Below the pieces are notes generated by a model, which ran no database searches, was not told the origin of the DNA, and was given only the letters and a program-made list of their open reading frames with translations. From contig JAJQJQ010000015.1 of assembly GCA_028622995.1 (NCBI GenBank), positions 186,001 to 250,000 on the forward strand: a stretch of DNA of 64,000 bases. Reading direction: 5' to 3'. Of the stretch, positions 51,580 to 61,365 are shown piece by piece; position 1 is the stretch's first letter; each line of letters opens with the position of its first letter. The translations under genes were made by a program, and so were the position numbers. This DNA comes from Panagrolaimus kolymaensis. Its lineage: Eukaryota > Nematoda > Chromadorea > Rhabditida > Panagrolaimidae.

Positions 51580-53586
51580 ATGTTTTTACAGCTTATTTTC
51601 CTCCTTCATCAATCTGTTATTGATGCAGCTGATCTCAATGCTCCAAATAGTCCCAAAGTTGTTTATAAAGGGTATGGGTTTTCTTTTTGATTTCAAGCCC
51701 AATTATTATGTAGTTAGTTTTTGAGTCATATACTCGGTTTTTAAAGTTCCATTCAACAGCAGTTTTTTAAATTATTTTTAAAAATTTTTATGTTATTCTG
51801 AGCTTCAAGTTTTAAAAGTGCTAATAAAGGAAACTTAAAAAATGACAAGACAAAAAAAGGATATTAATTTAATTTAACATTTTTTTTTCTTCAGCTATGA
51901 GCGACTTTTGGATGAACAAAGAATTATTCGAAGATTATTGGAAGGTGGACCAGAAAGTTATGATTGGAGGGTTAGACCTCGTGGCACTCTTTCTCCTTCA
52001 CCCGAAGATCAACCTGTAGCAATAACAGTAAACATGTACTTACGGTGCGCCATTTAAAAAAAAATTAAAAAATAAATATAAGTTTTTTTAGAAGTATATC
52101 AAAAGTTGATGATGTCAATATGGAATATAGCATGCATTTTACTTTCAGGGAAGAATGGGTAAATTTAATAAAAAGATTTTTCAAATGCAAAACTTAATTT
52201 TAAGGTTGATGAAAGATTACTTTTTTATTCGGATACACTGCCACATATTATTTTAAGTCCTGGACAAAAAATTTGGTTACCTGATACATTTTTTCAAAAT
52301 GAAAAAGATGGTAAACGACATGATATAGATCAACCAAATATTTTAATACGGGTCCATAATGGAACTGCCAAAATTTTATATTCTTGCCGGTGAGTTTTAT
52401 TTTATTAATTGAGCTTAAAAAAGTAGTAATAATAATACATATTACAGTTTGACTTTAACATTAAGTTGTCCCATGGTTTTAATTGACTATCCTTTGGATA
52501 TTCAAACATGCTTTATCGATTATGCATCATATGCTTATACAACGGAAGATATAGTATATCATTGGAAAGAAGAAAATCCAATTCAAATCAAACCAGGCCT
52601 TCATCAATCATTGCCTTCATTTGTTTTATCTAAAGTTTTAACGGGAAATTGTACATCCATTACAAATACGGGAGCATATTCATGTTTACGAACCATTATT
52701 GAACTTAAACGTGAATTTAGTTATTATTTATTACAGCTGTATGTTTTCTTTTTTAAACTTGAGCTCGAATAATGTCGGCTTTGAAGGGACTTTCATTGTT
52801 GTGGAATGTAACAAAAATTTTAATTAAAGATTCTATTGATTTAGTTTATTAACCCATTTTATAGATATATTCCTAGCTTTATGCTTGTAGCAGTATCATG
52901 GGTTTCATTTTGGCTTGACAAAGATTCAGTTCCAGCGAGAGTGACTCTCGGAGTTACAACTCTTCTTACAATGGTATTTTATTTCATCGTTTTTATTTTT
53001 TTACATTAAATTTCTAAATCTTTAGACAACTCAAGCAAGCGCTGTTAATCAAAATTTGCCTCCAGTATCATACACCAAAGCTATTGATATTTGGATTGGT
53101 GTCTGTTTGGCTTTTATTTTTGGTGCATTATTAGAATTTGCATTAGTAAATTGGGCAGCGCGAAAAGATGTCGTTCGTCAAAGTTATCGCCATCGCCAAC
53201 AAGCCCAAATGCTTCTTGGAAATAATTTTAATTCTCCTCATTCTTGGAATAAAGATGTTTACCGAACAGGCACGGCTTCAAGTTTAGTTATAAATAATGC
53301 TGCAGTTGTTGCTGCTGCTGGAAGTGGTGCGGTAAATATTGATTATATCATGCCCAAAACTCGAACCTGGTGGACCACATTATGGAATATTCGATATCGG
53401 GAAAGATCAAGGAGAATTGACCTCCTTTCAAGAATATTATTTCCTGTGTGTTTCATTCTGTTTAACATTACAGTAAGCAATCATTAAGTTAATTGTTGTA
53501 TGATTTATTTTATTTATTTTTTTCAGTATTGGATACGATACCTAACACCTTATATGGCGGTTCAAACTTCGATTTCATTTCCATAA
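51580..53586 (+). CDS. Cys-loop chloride channel subunit, glutamate-gated (GluCl) type
   Basis: Eight exons (51580-51671, 51895-52044, 52092-52158, 52205-52389, 52448-52738, 52865-52973, 53026-53472, 53527-53586) give 466 residues. A signal peptide ([16 protein letters not shown]) leads into the ligand-binding domain. Two disulfides are present: the Cys-loop [15 protein letters not shown] and the second pair in [16 protein letters not shown], typical of GluCl and glycine receptors. M2 is [19 protein letters not shown], with the PAR selectivity filter for anions. M3 is [31 protein letters not shown]4 is followed by [19 protein letters not shown] at the C-terminus. GluCls mediate inhibitory signalling and are the ivermectin target. 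An in-frame ATG at 51499 exists, but starting there puts the signal peptide internally; a TTGCAG acceptor lies between. Confidence 0.93.
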
Positions 53587-53962
53587 AATTTATTTGATGT
53601 ATAATATAAATAAACTAAAGTTAATTAAAAACACATTTTTTGCTTTGAAATCAAACAACTTTCCTTTTATAATACTGAAATTTCGTCATTTCTTGGTTTT
53701 AAAAATTTCTTTTCTGGATATACTTTTGTGCTGAAATTGAGTAACATAACATTTTTATTTTAAAGGTTTTCATTTTTATACCAAATGAAAATAACTGATT
53801 TACAAACTACTAAATTATATATAAATTAAAAAATACAAATCTAAAAGCTAAATATAAAATAGAAGAAAACTGATGCAAGATATTGTTTTATAAAACCCGT
53901 GAAATGTATGTTACATAAAACACACAAATAATGGTAATTTCTGGCACAAATTAAATACATAT
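53587..53962. other. Intergenic region between convergent channel and kinase genes
   Basis: 376 nt of AT-rich sequence. ATATAAATAAAC about 20 nt after the channel stop is a likely poly(A) signal. Nothing else seen. Confidence 0.55.
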
Positions 53963-56900
53963 TTATGAAAATGGTTGAACTCCACGTTGTTGCAAATGGA
54001 TCATATGATGTTTATCATGTTCGGATGAAGTCAAATATCTCCCTGTGCCTAAACGTAATTCTAATTCACGCAAATCCACATAAACTTCATGATCCTGAAC
54101 CCAAGGATGCACCATAGCCATTTCAATTGTAAGTCTATCTTCTATTTGAAGTCTTAAAAGTCGTTGAATTAAATCCACAGCTTGTGGAGAAATATTTTTC
54201 CAAGGTTCATTTGGAAACATAAAAGCAGCATTTTGAATTTGATCAGAAATTTCTTCACCATCATTAAATGGAAAAGTTCCAGAAAGGGTCACATAAATTA
54301 TTACACCAACGGACCATACATCAAGGGATTTATTATAACCTACAAAATTTTCAATATTTTTTAAAGAAAATGGAAAATTTACCTTTCTTTTGCAACACTT
54401 CTGGGGCGAGATATGCAGGAGTTCCAACAATAGTTCGACGAAATTGCGCATCGCCTATGAATCTGGCATAACCAAAATCACATAATTTTGTTTGAGGAAA
54501 TTTGACTCCTAAATCAGAGAGCAAAACATTTTCAGGCTAAAAAAAGTTTTTTATTTTTCATTAACCTTTAATCATTCAATACCTTTAAATCACAATGCGC
54601 AATTCCACGAGAATGTAGGTATTTCAACGCACTAAGAATTTGTAAAATAAGAAATTTCGTTGACCGTTCATCTAATTTTCCTGTCGCTTGACTTAAAATC
54701 ATTTCTAGCATGTCACCATTCATTTTTTCCATAACAACAAAGATTTTATCTTTGGTTTCAAACATACTTTCAAGTTTTATAATTCCATGATGATCAATAT
54801 TTTGTAGGATTGCAACTTCAGATTTTAAAGTTTCAACTCCAGCATTAGATTTTTTTGAAAATCGATCCTTTGCAATTACTTTTACAGCAACTTCTCGGCC
54901 TGATTGTCGATGAACGCTGCTATAAACAGTTCCAAATTGTCCACTGCCCAAAACTTTATCACCAAGAATTTGATAAAGTTGAGAAAATTGAAGCGCGGGT
55001 TCAGCATTATTTGGATCAGTTCGAAGAGTTGGAGGTTGAAGAGCCCTTTGAAGCGCTGTAAACCATGATCGAACATTGGCGGGTGCTTGAGAACTAGCAT
55101 GTCGAGGAAGCTTTGTTGGTGGACCTGATAAGGCTTCTAAATTCTCTCCCACACAATATGTTATATTTGCAGTGGTTCGAATTTCAAAATAATGTGGCGG
55201 ATATCGATCATCCACTGGTGGGTGTTGTGCACTAACAGTCACTTCTCTAAGTGTCTGGACAACAAACCTAACTAGCCATCACTTCCTATTGTGATCCTAG
55301 CTTATTCTATTGTATGTTCTCTAATACGCTCTTGACTTCCTGTAGTAACCATGTTTGTACTGTTCTGACCATGTGGCTTCGTGCCTAATAAACTACTCTT
55401 CACAATTTGTCTGTACCTTCCTATTTCCGTGCAGCACAAAATTAGTGGTGCCGATCGTGATTCGACTCAACTGCCTCCGAAGAATCAAATCAAGCTCCGA
55501 AGACTCTCATCTCAAAATCTCCGATGATCCACACTCGTGATCTCAATCAAAGAAGAAAGCTGCAGATTCCGTCTATGGACATCTTGTTCTCGTCTTCTGT
55601 TCTCTTGGCTCGTCAAGTTCTTCTTATGCTTATCAACGTGATCCACACTGGAGAAGTAATCAAAATGAGTTCGCTTTAGCTCCTGAAAAGCTCAATCTCT
55701 TGGTTGGGGAGGATGATGTGCTGATATCAGGTTTTCTCTTTTGCTTTCTTGATACTACATGCATATTTTCTAGCATTGTGTTCTCATCAAACAACTCCAA
55801 TGTCACCTCAATCAAACGTCGCAAACTCAAGCTACTCATGGAAATTTTGTTATTTTTGTACTCTAAAAAGAAAACGAAAGGCTTCGGCCGACTCAACTAC
55901 CGCTGATGGATGAAAGAAGTTGAAGTCGTCGTCTTCTGGCTATGATCTAATCGTCTAAGATGTCAACCAAAGATCCTTCAATTTCAACATGTTTATATCA
56001 AGCGTCTAATGCTCTAACATGTTTATGTCAAGCACCTTTAGCTTTTCATATCAACCATCAAGCTCCTGAATGCTCGTTTCAAGTGTAGTTTCTCGTGCAA
56101 ATCAACAACAAATGTTCTTCCTTGCGATGTTCAACATCTTCAAAACATGATGTTCAAACTTCGTTGTTCTTCTTCATCAATGTGTTGCAATGTTCAATCT
56201 CAAATGTTCATTTCAACTTTCAAATCTTCGTGTCATGTTTCAACTACGTCGTCTTCGTCTAATGCTGCTCATTATGGTCTTATGGTAACTTCATGGAAGA
56301 AAATCATCCGTTTTTGTCTGTTTTTCCGCGTAAAAACAACCATCATCTGCTTCTGGTGATGTTCTAACTTACTTCGTGATCATGCTCGTGCTATCGTCTC
56401 CATCAACGTGATGTTCCAACCGAAGAACTGCTCTTTCTCTGGGAGGAAAGGTGATGGTACAGCATATGTTTTCATGCTCTACTAATGTTCATGCTCTTAC
56501 TAATGTTCATGCTCATGGTTCGTCCTCATGGTCTGGTCTTACTCTACTGGTAAACTCTCAATTGTTCATCAACTTCATGGTACAACTCTTGTTCACTTCT
56601 TATGGCTTCTCTTGGTGTCAACTAGCCTTGCCTATTCTATGTTAGCTTGTATTGTTGTCCCATTTTCTATTGTAATGGCCTTGTAAGTGTGGGGGAATGT
56701 TGTGCACTAACAGTCACTTCTCTAAGTGTCTGGACAACAAACCTAACTAGCCATCACTTCCTATTGTGATCCTAGCTTATTCTATTGTATGTTCTCTAAT
56801 ACGCTCTTGACTTCCTGTAGTAACCATGTTTGTACTGTTCTGACCATGTGGCTTCGTGCCTAATAAACTACTCTTCACAATTTGTCTGTACCTTCCTATT

Positions 56901-58249
56901 TCCGTGCAGCACAGTGGGCCATCGTATGGTACCAAAGCGATGATGGTTGAAAGTGGAATAGTTTTAAATACTCGACTTGGATTAACTCCGCCATCTGTGT
57001 ATTCATTATACATAGCAATGGCACCATTGGCTAGAATCCAATAATGTCTTAAACGACGATCAGGTTCATTCATAATAAAATGAATCATCCATCCTTCTGC
57101 GAGTGGACCAGGCCGAGCTGCCCGTGTTGAAGCTTGTCCAGGTAAACGAGCAAGTGGAATCATGGAATCTGAATCCATTGAAGGTTGATGAAGAATTGCT
57201 TCGGATTCGCCAGTGGCAGAAACCAAAGAAGCTGTATCACCCATACTCATTTGATCAAACGATGGAGTGATAGCATTTTCACTGATTTGGCAATTCATTG
57301 GAAGTTGATTTGCACATTTTTTATGAACATTTACCTAAAAAAACTTATGCTAAGTTTTATACTTAAAGCTTCTCTCAAATCTTAATTACCTCACAATCTC
57401 GACATCGAAGACCTTGCTTAAAAAGTCCAAGCAAAAGTTTATCGCAAACTTTACAAACTGTTGGAGTTTTGTAGCTATGAACCGAAAGAGTATGCGGAAG
57501 AGCAAATTGTGGCCCAGTTGAAGGTATTGTAGAAGGGGGAGGAGTCGGTAAATCATTTTGAAAAGCCCCGGCTCCAGCGAGAAACGTATTTGGTGCAAGT
57601 TCATTTTTGGCACAATTATTTCTTGGAGCAAAAGCGCATCGTTTATGAAAATTGCATTTACAAAGCGAACATTGAAGGCCTTGTTTAATAATTCCAACAA
57701 GAATTTCACCACAATAATCACAAAATGTTGGGGTTCGATAACTGTTAACATTCAAAGCATGAGGTCGAGTAATTCGTTCATTTCGATCGAGACGAATCAC
57801 TTCCACAACTGAACCATTATCTAATTGTGAAAGAGTGGAAAGAGGATGAAGGAATTGTGGAGATTGATAATCATGAACAAAGAGTTGAATTTCAGTAACT
57901 GAAGGTCCTGGACCCACAGAATTAGGTGAGATGGATTCAAGAAATTGGCGTTCAGCTAATTGGCGAGCTTTTTCACGAAATATTGCATAAGCCTAAAAGC
58001 AACTTTGGGATTGAGAGAGAAAAATAACTTCTCCCCAATTTGAATTACCTGTGGATCTTGTGTTCTTTCTAAAACAATAATTTCTTTTAAAGATCCATAT
58101 TGAAGTGTAATAGTAATTAATGCAGGACCAGCATGCATATTATTATCGGAAGGTCCGGGGCTTGAAAAATCAAAATTTCCACCAGGCATTGAATTGAAAC
58201 TTCCCGACATTGGGATTCCATAATTGATGCTACCGTTATTGGGCAGCAT
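53963..58249 (-). CDS. dkf-like (PKD): Protein kinase D family kinase, exon disrupted by an LTR element
   Basis: Exons 58049-58249, 57390-57992, 56914-57334 joined to 54583-55217 (one exon split by the element), 54383-54536 and 53963-54339. Without the insertion these give 796 residues in frame. Two C1 domains bind diacylglycerol ([18 protein letters not shown]..., and [18 protein letters not shown]...). A PH domain ([21 protein letters not shown]...) follows, then a kinase domain with [42 protein letters not shown] and [11 protein letters not shown]. Order C1-C1-PH-kinase and the sequence blocks identify PKD (C. elegans dkf-1/dkf-2), a DAG/PKC-activated Ser/Thr kinase. The element adds 1696 bp including the duplication, so simple read-through shifts frame; see findings for a possible splice escape. 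Further 5' exons are possible. Confidence 0.9.
55218..55222 (+). repeat. Target-site duplication, left copy
   Basis: GTGGG immediately before the first LTR, matching the copy at 56914-56918. Confidence 0.9.
55223..55438 (+). repeat. 5' LTR
   Basis: 216 bp, TGTTGTGCAC...GTGCAGCACA, identical by eye to 56698-56913. Contains AATAAA at 55387-55392, a possible poly(A) signal, 46 nt before the LTR end. Confidence 0.93.
55446..55465 (+). other. Candidate primer-binding site
   Basis: TGGTGCCGATCGTGATTCGA begins with TGG, the complement of a tRNA CCA end, and its complement contains a T-loop-like TCGAATC. The exact tRNA was not identified and spacing suggests mismatches. Confidence 0.6.
56685..56697 (+). 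other. Candidate polypurine tract
   Basis: AAGTGTGGGGGAA directly abuts the right LTR, the place where plus-strand synthesis is primed in LTR elements. Confidence 0.6.
56698..56913 (+). repeat. 3' LTR
   Basis: 216 bp direct copy of the left LTR with no difference seen on reading both through. AATAAA lies at about 56862-56867. Confidence 0.93.
56914..56918 (+). repeat. Target-site duplication, right copy
   Basis: GTGGG immediately after the second LTR. The host kinase codons resume here. Confidence 0.9.
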
Positions 58250-59945
58250 TGATCTAAATTATAAGTAAATAAAAAAAGGAATGAAAAGAATTATTGTGAC
58301 GTAAAAAAATATTCTTCTTTTTTTTAAACTCAAAAACACATTATTAAATTCGGCGAAGAATGCAACTCGTTGATAACAAAACAAAAAAACAGAAGAAGGA
58401 TGGGTGGAAAAATGGCCAATGTTGTTTTTTGTGACATAAAAATGGACGCAAACTGGTCACGGAGAATCGCCTTTTGAACAAACAAAAAAAATGAATGAAA
58501 TGATTCATCGGTTTTTCCAATATTCCTTCCTTGCTTATAGTCAAAATCAAGCAAAAGGTGGAGGAGGACGCGAGGAAAGAATGAAGGGATTAAAACAAGT
58601 TTTATGCAAGGATAAAAAAACAATAAAATTATAAATAGAAATTATAAATAATAAAACATTTCATACGCACATGAAAGTTTAATTCTAATTTTTTATTTTA
58701 ACAAAAAATTTATTGCGCGATCGATTGAATCTCTCTCTCTTCTCCGACAATGGATGGATGAGAAAATTGTGATTCTCTATCTTTATTTCTTTCTCACGAT
58801 GAAGAAGAAGAACATAAAAGAAAGAGAAAAAACACGTTCATTTTCAACAATTTTGAAACAAATATAAAATTTTTATAAAACCTTTAAACATTTAAAATTT
58901 GGCTAATTTTTAAACAAAAGTGTTACCTTTGCGAACCCTAAAAAAGTACTGAAGCAATAAATGTTTTTAGAAAAAACATTAACAAAAAAAAGTAGTTCGT
59001 AGTAGGCGAGGCGACGACCATCGTCCCTGCAGCCCATGGGTCTTTTCTTCAATCTCGCGCAACAAATCGATCGCTTGAATTGACAACAGAGACAAACAAC
59101 AAACACGCAGCATCGACGACATGTCTCTCTTTTAAATCAGCCTTCTCCACACGTTCTTTTGTATTTCCAAAATACTCTTTTTTTCTCTATCTATCTCTAT
59201 CGGGTTTGTTTTGGTATCAAAAATACAAAGTTCTTAAATTTTTCAATTTTGTAATTATTAAAGCTGGAATAAATAATGGAAGAAAAACAAATTTTACATT
59301 GTCGTAAATATTTCCCCTTTGAAAAGCGACACCGTAATATCATTGAAGTCAATAAGCTCTTATTTTTTTTAATGAAGCTAATCGCTTTTATAGCCTTAGC
59401 AATTTTATTTAATAGCAATGTAAGTATCACACAAAGTAGAAAGGGTTAGAAATTCAAAATTTAAAAAAAATGGAATTAATTTTCTAAATTGGTAAAATTT
59501 GATACCACCTTTTAAAATAAAAAAAGAAAGTAAACATTCTGGCTTTAAAGCTTTTTTTATTGAATTTTTTATAAACATCACTACCCTTTTGAATAGCTTT
59601 CTAAAGCCTGAGGTAATTGAAGTAAAGAATAAAATCAATTTATTTATTCGAGTGTCCATTCTCGCACATTTCGTTAATTTTTTTCATAGACACGCCATCT
59701 TTTTTAATGATATTTTTATAAGATAATAACGTAAACCCTTTAAGTGAATTAAATGCGCAATTTTTGATCTTTTTTGAAAATTTCTTGCATGTTCTTTGAT
59801 AGTTTTAAATAAAAATTCGGTGTGTTGTTTATTCAATAAAACAAAATAAAATACAAAATAAATACAACAGAAAAATGAGATCATGAAGTTTGAAGAATGC
59901 AAGATATGAATGACACTGATGAGTGGCAAAAACTGACGAATTTCT
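58250..59945. other. Upstream region of the PKD gene / downstream of APH-1
   Basis: 1.7 kb. A clearly less AT-rich block at about 58990-59140 includes CpG-containing sequence and a minus-strand frame of about 47 codons beginning ATG near 59122. It may be a 5' UTR exon or promoter of the PKD gene. ATTTAG at 58254-58259 is an acceptor just before the first coding exon, supporting an upstream or trans-spliced leader. The remainder is AT-rich with only chance frames. Confidence 0.45.
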
Positions 59946-61031
59946 TTAAACAGCTTCTGGAGCAATATCATTAGAAACTTCAAAAGGTTGAGGATGATGT
60001 ATGACTTCATTTGAGTTGGGTACATTAGCATCGAGTTCATCAGCTGTAACAATTGCAGAAGATGGAGTTGCAAAGAAATGTGATGGACTCATGATGAATT
60101 CTTTCCAAGTTTGAGGTTTGTTAAAACCAACGATGATTACAGTTAATATGGTAGTGACAATGAGCAAGAGGGCTTGTCCTAGCAAAACATACCAATGCCT
60201 TCCACCAGTATTCATAAGCGACTAAAAATTTACATTTGCAAAATTGAGAAAAAGAAATGAAACGTACCAAAGCACTATTCAAGAAATGAGAAATAATGCC
60301 AAAAACCAAACCAAGCCACCATAATTTAGGCAATTCAGTCGCTCCTTCGTCAATATCGGAGTTTTCATTTGTCGCGTTTCTCGATCGTAAAAATTTGTGA
60401 CAGCTATCCCATTGTAAAATAGTCCAAGCAGCGTTAAGAAAGATAACAATATTACACGCCATTGCATAAGAATACGGGACATCAATATCATCGAAAGTTC
60501 TGTGAACTGGACAATCATCTTTTAAGACGGACGCAGGTAAACCTGGCACCCCATCGATCGTTAAATCAGCAATAATATTAGCGATAGAAAATAGACAGCA
60601 AATGGTTCCAAATCCAAGACCACAAATAAAAGCAAAAGTATGACGAGATGAGTGTGCAAGTAGTTCAACTTCAGGAATCGTAATTTTGTTGTTGCTGCCC
60701 AATTTTGTTAAACCACTAAAATACCGTTAAGAATATTAGAAAATATGGAAAAATAAACTCACTCATATGCTTTTCTTGCAACAACAAAAAATAAAACTCG
60801 CGCAATCTCTTGATTTATAACAAAAATGATTAATGTCCAAATTGGTGAAGAGGTTAAAAGAATAATTAATCTCCATTCGATTGAAGTAATTAATAGCGAA
60901 CATAACCAGAAAAATGCTCCTATCATAAATAAGATAATTCTTAAAGGTTCTTTAGCGACAAAGCGAGCAAAAAATGCAATAGCTGGAATAAAAGCGTGCG
61001 AAGCACAGATCCATGCTTCCGCTTTACCCAT
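59946..61031 (-). CDS. aph-1: Gamma-secretase subunit APH-1
   Basis: Three exons (60763-61031, 60268-60715, 59946-60221) give 330 residues (C. elegans 308). The N-terminus has the family pattern PAIAFFARFVAKEPLRIILFMIGAFFWLCSLLITSIEW, matching human AGDPLRVIILVAGAFFWLVSLLL. Seven hydrophobic helices follow, including HTFAFICGLGFGTICCLFSIANIIAD (human VSGLSFGIISGVFSVINILAD). The functionally required histidine is in IISHFLNSAL, aligned to human GSHLLTSGL. The cytosolic C-terminus is polar. APH-1 scaffolds presenilin, nicastrin and PEN-2 in the intramembrane protease that cleaves Notch. It lies 334 nt downstream of the P4-ATPase on the same strand. Confidence 0.95.
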
Positions 61032-61365
61032 TCAAAATATCTGGTTTAACCCTAAATATAATTTTAAACTATCACAAAAAAAAATGTATTACCAAATATT
61101 AAACTACGGTAAACAGACCGCACAAAAGGATTATTATTCTTTCATTGCATAAAATTTATAGAAACTTTTTTTTACAGAATAACACAACCTTTGAAAAAAT
61201 TACAATATTCAAGCACAAGAGAAAAGAAAAATGCACCAAATAATATTTAACATAAAAAGTTGATAGAAGGTAATGGTAACCCGACACAGGCTTTTTACAA
61301 TTTTTTTACAATACAAAAGGAAAAACTAAAGCTTTGGTATGTTTCAGGAACGTATGTTGTAATAT
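61032..61365. other. Spacer between P4-ATPase and APH-1
   Basis: 334 nt on the same strand. A TATTTAG acceptor lies about 20 nt before the APH-1 ATG on the minus strand, compatible with trans-splicing from a polycistronic transcript or with an independent promoter. Confidence 0.4.

Larger units (their letters stand above)
55223..56913 (+). mobile_element. Non-autonomous LTR retrotransposon
   Basis: 1691 bp with two direct 216-bp LTRs that look identical, beginning TGTTG and ending GCACA (TG...CA). Flanking 5-bp GTGGG duplications prove transposition. Seven bases after the left LTR is a candidate primer-binding site; a purine-rich AAGTGTGGGGGAA abuts the right LTR. These give plus-strand orientation, antisense to the host kinase gene. 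The 1259-bp interior has only short frames (under 75 codons) on either strand and no reverse transcriptase, integrase or gag motif. It must therefore be mobilised by another element. It is less AT-rich than its surroundings and has imperfect internal repeats (for example AACATGTTTAT twice around 55990-56020, and TACTAATGTTCATGCTC around 56480). The family (Gypsy, BEL/Pao or Copia) cannot be told; 5-bp duplications fit several. Confidence 0.93.

Noticed and set aside
55660..56645. Short open frames inside the LTR element
   Set aside because: All under 75 codons on either strand with no gag, protease, reverse transcriptase or integrase motif.
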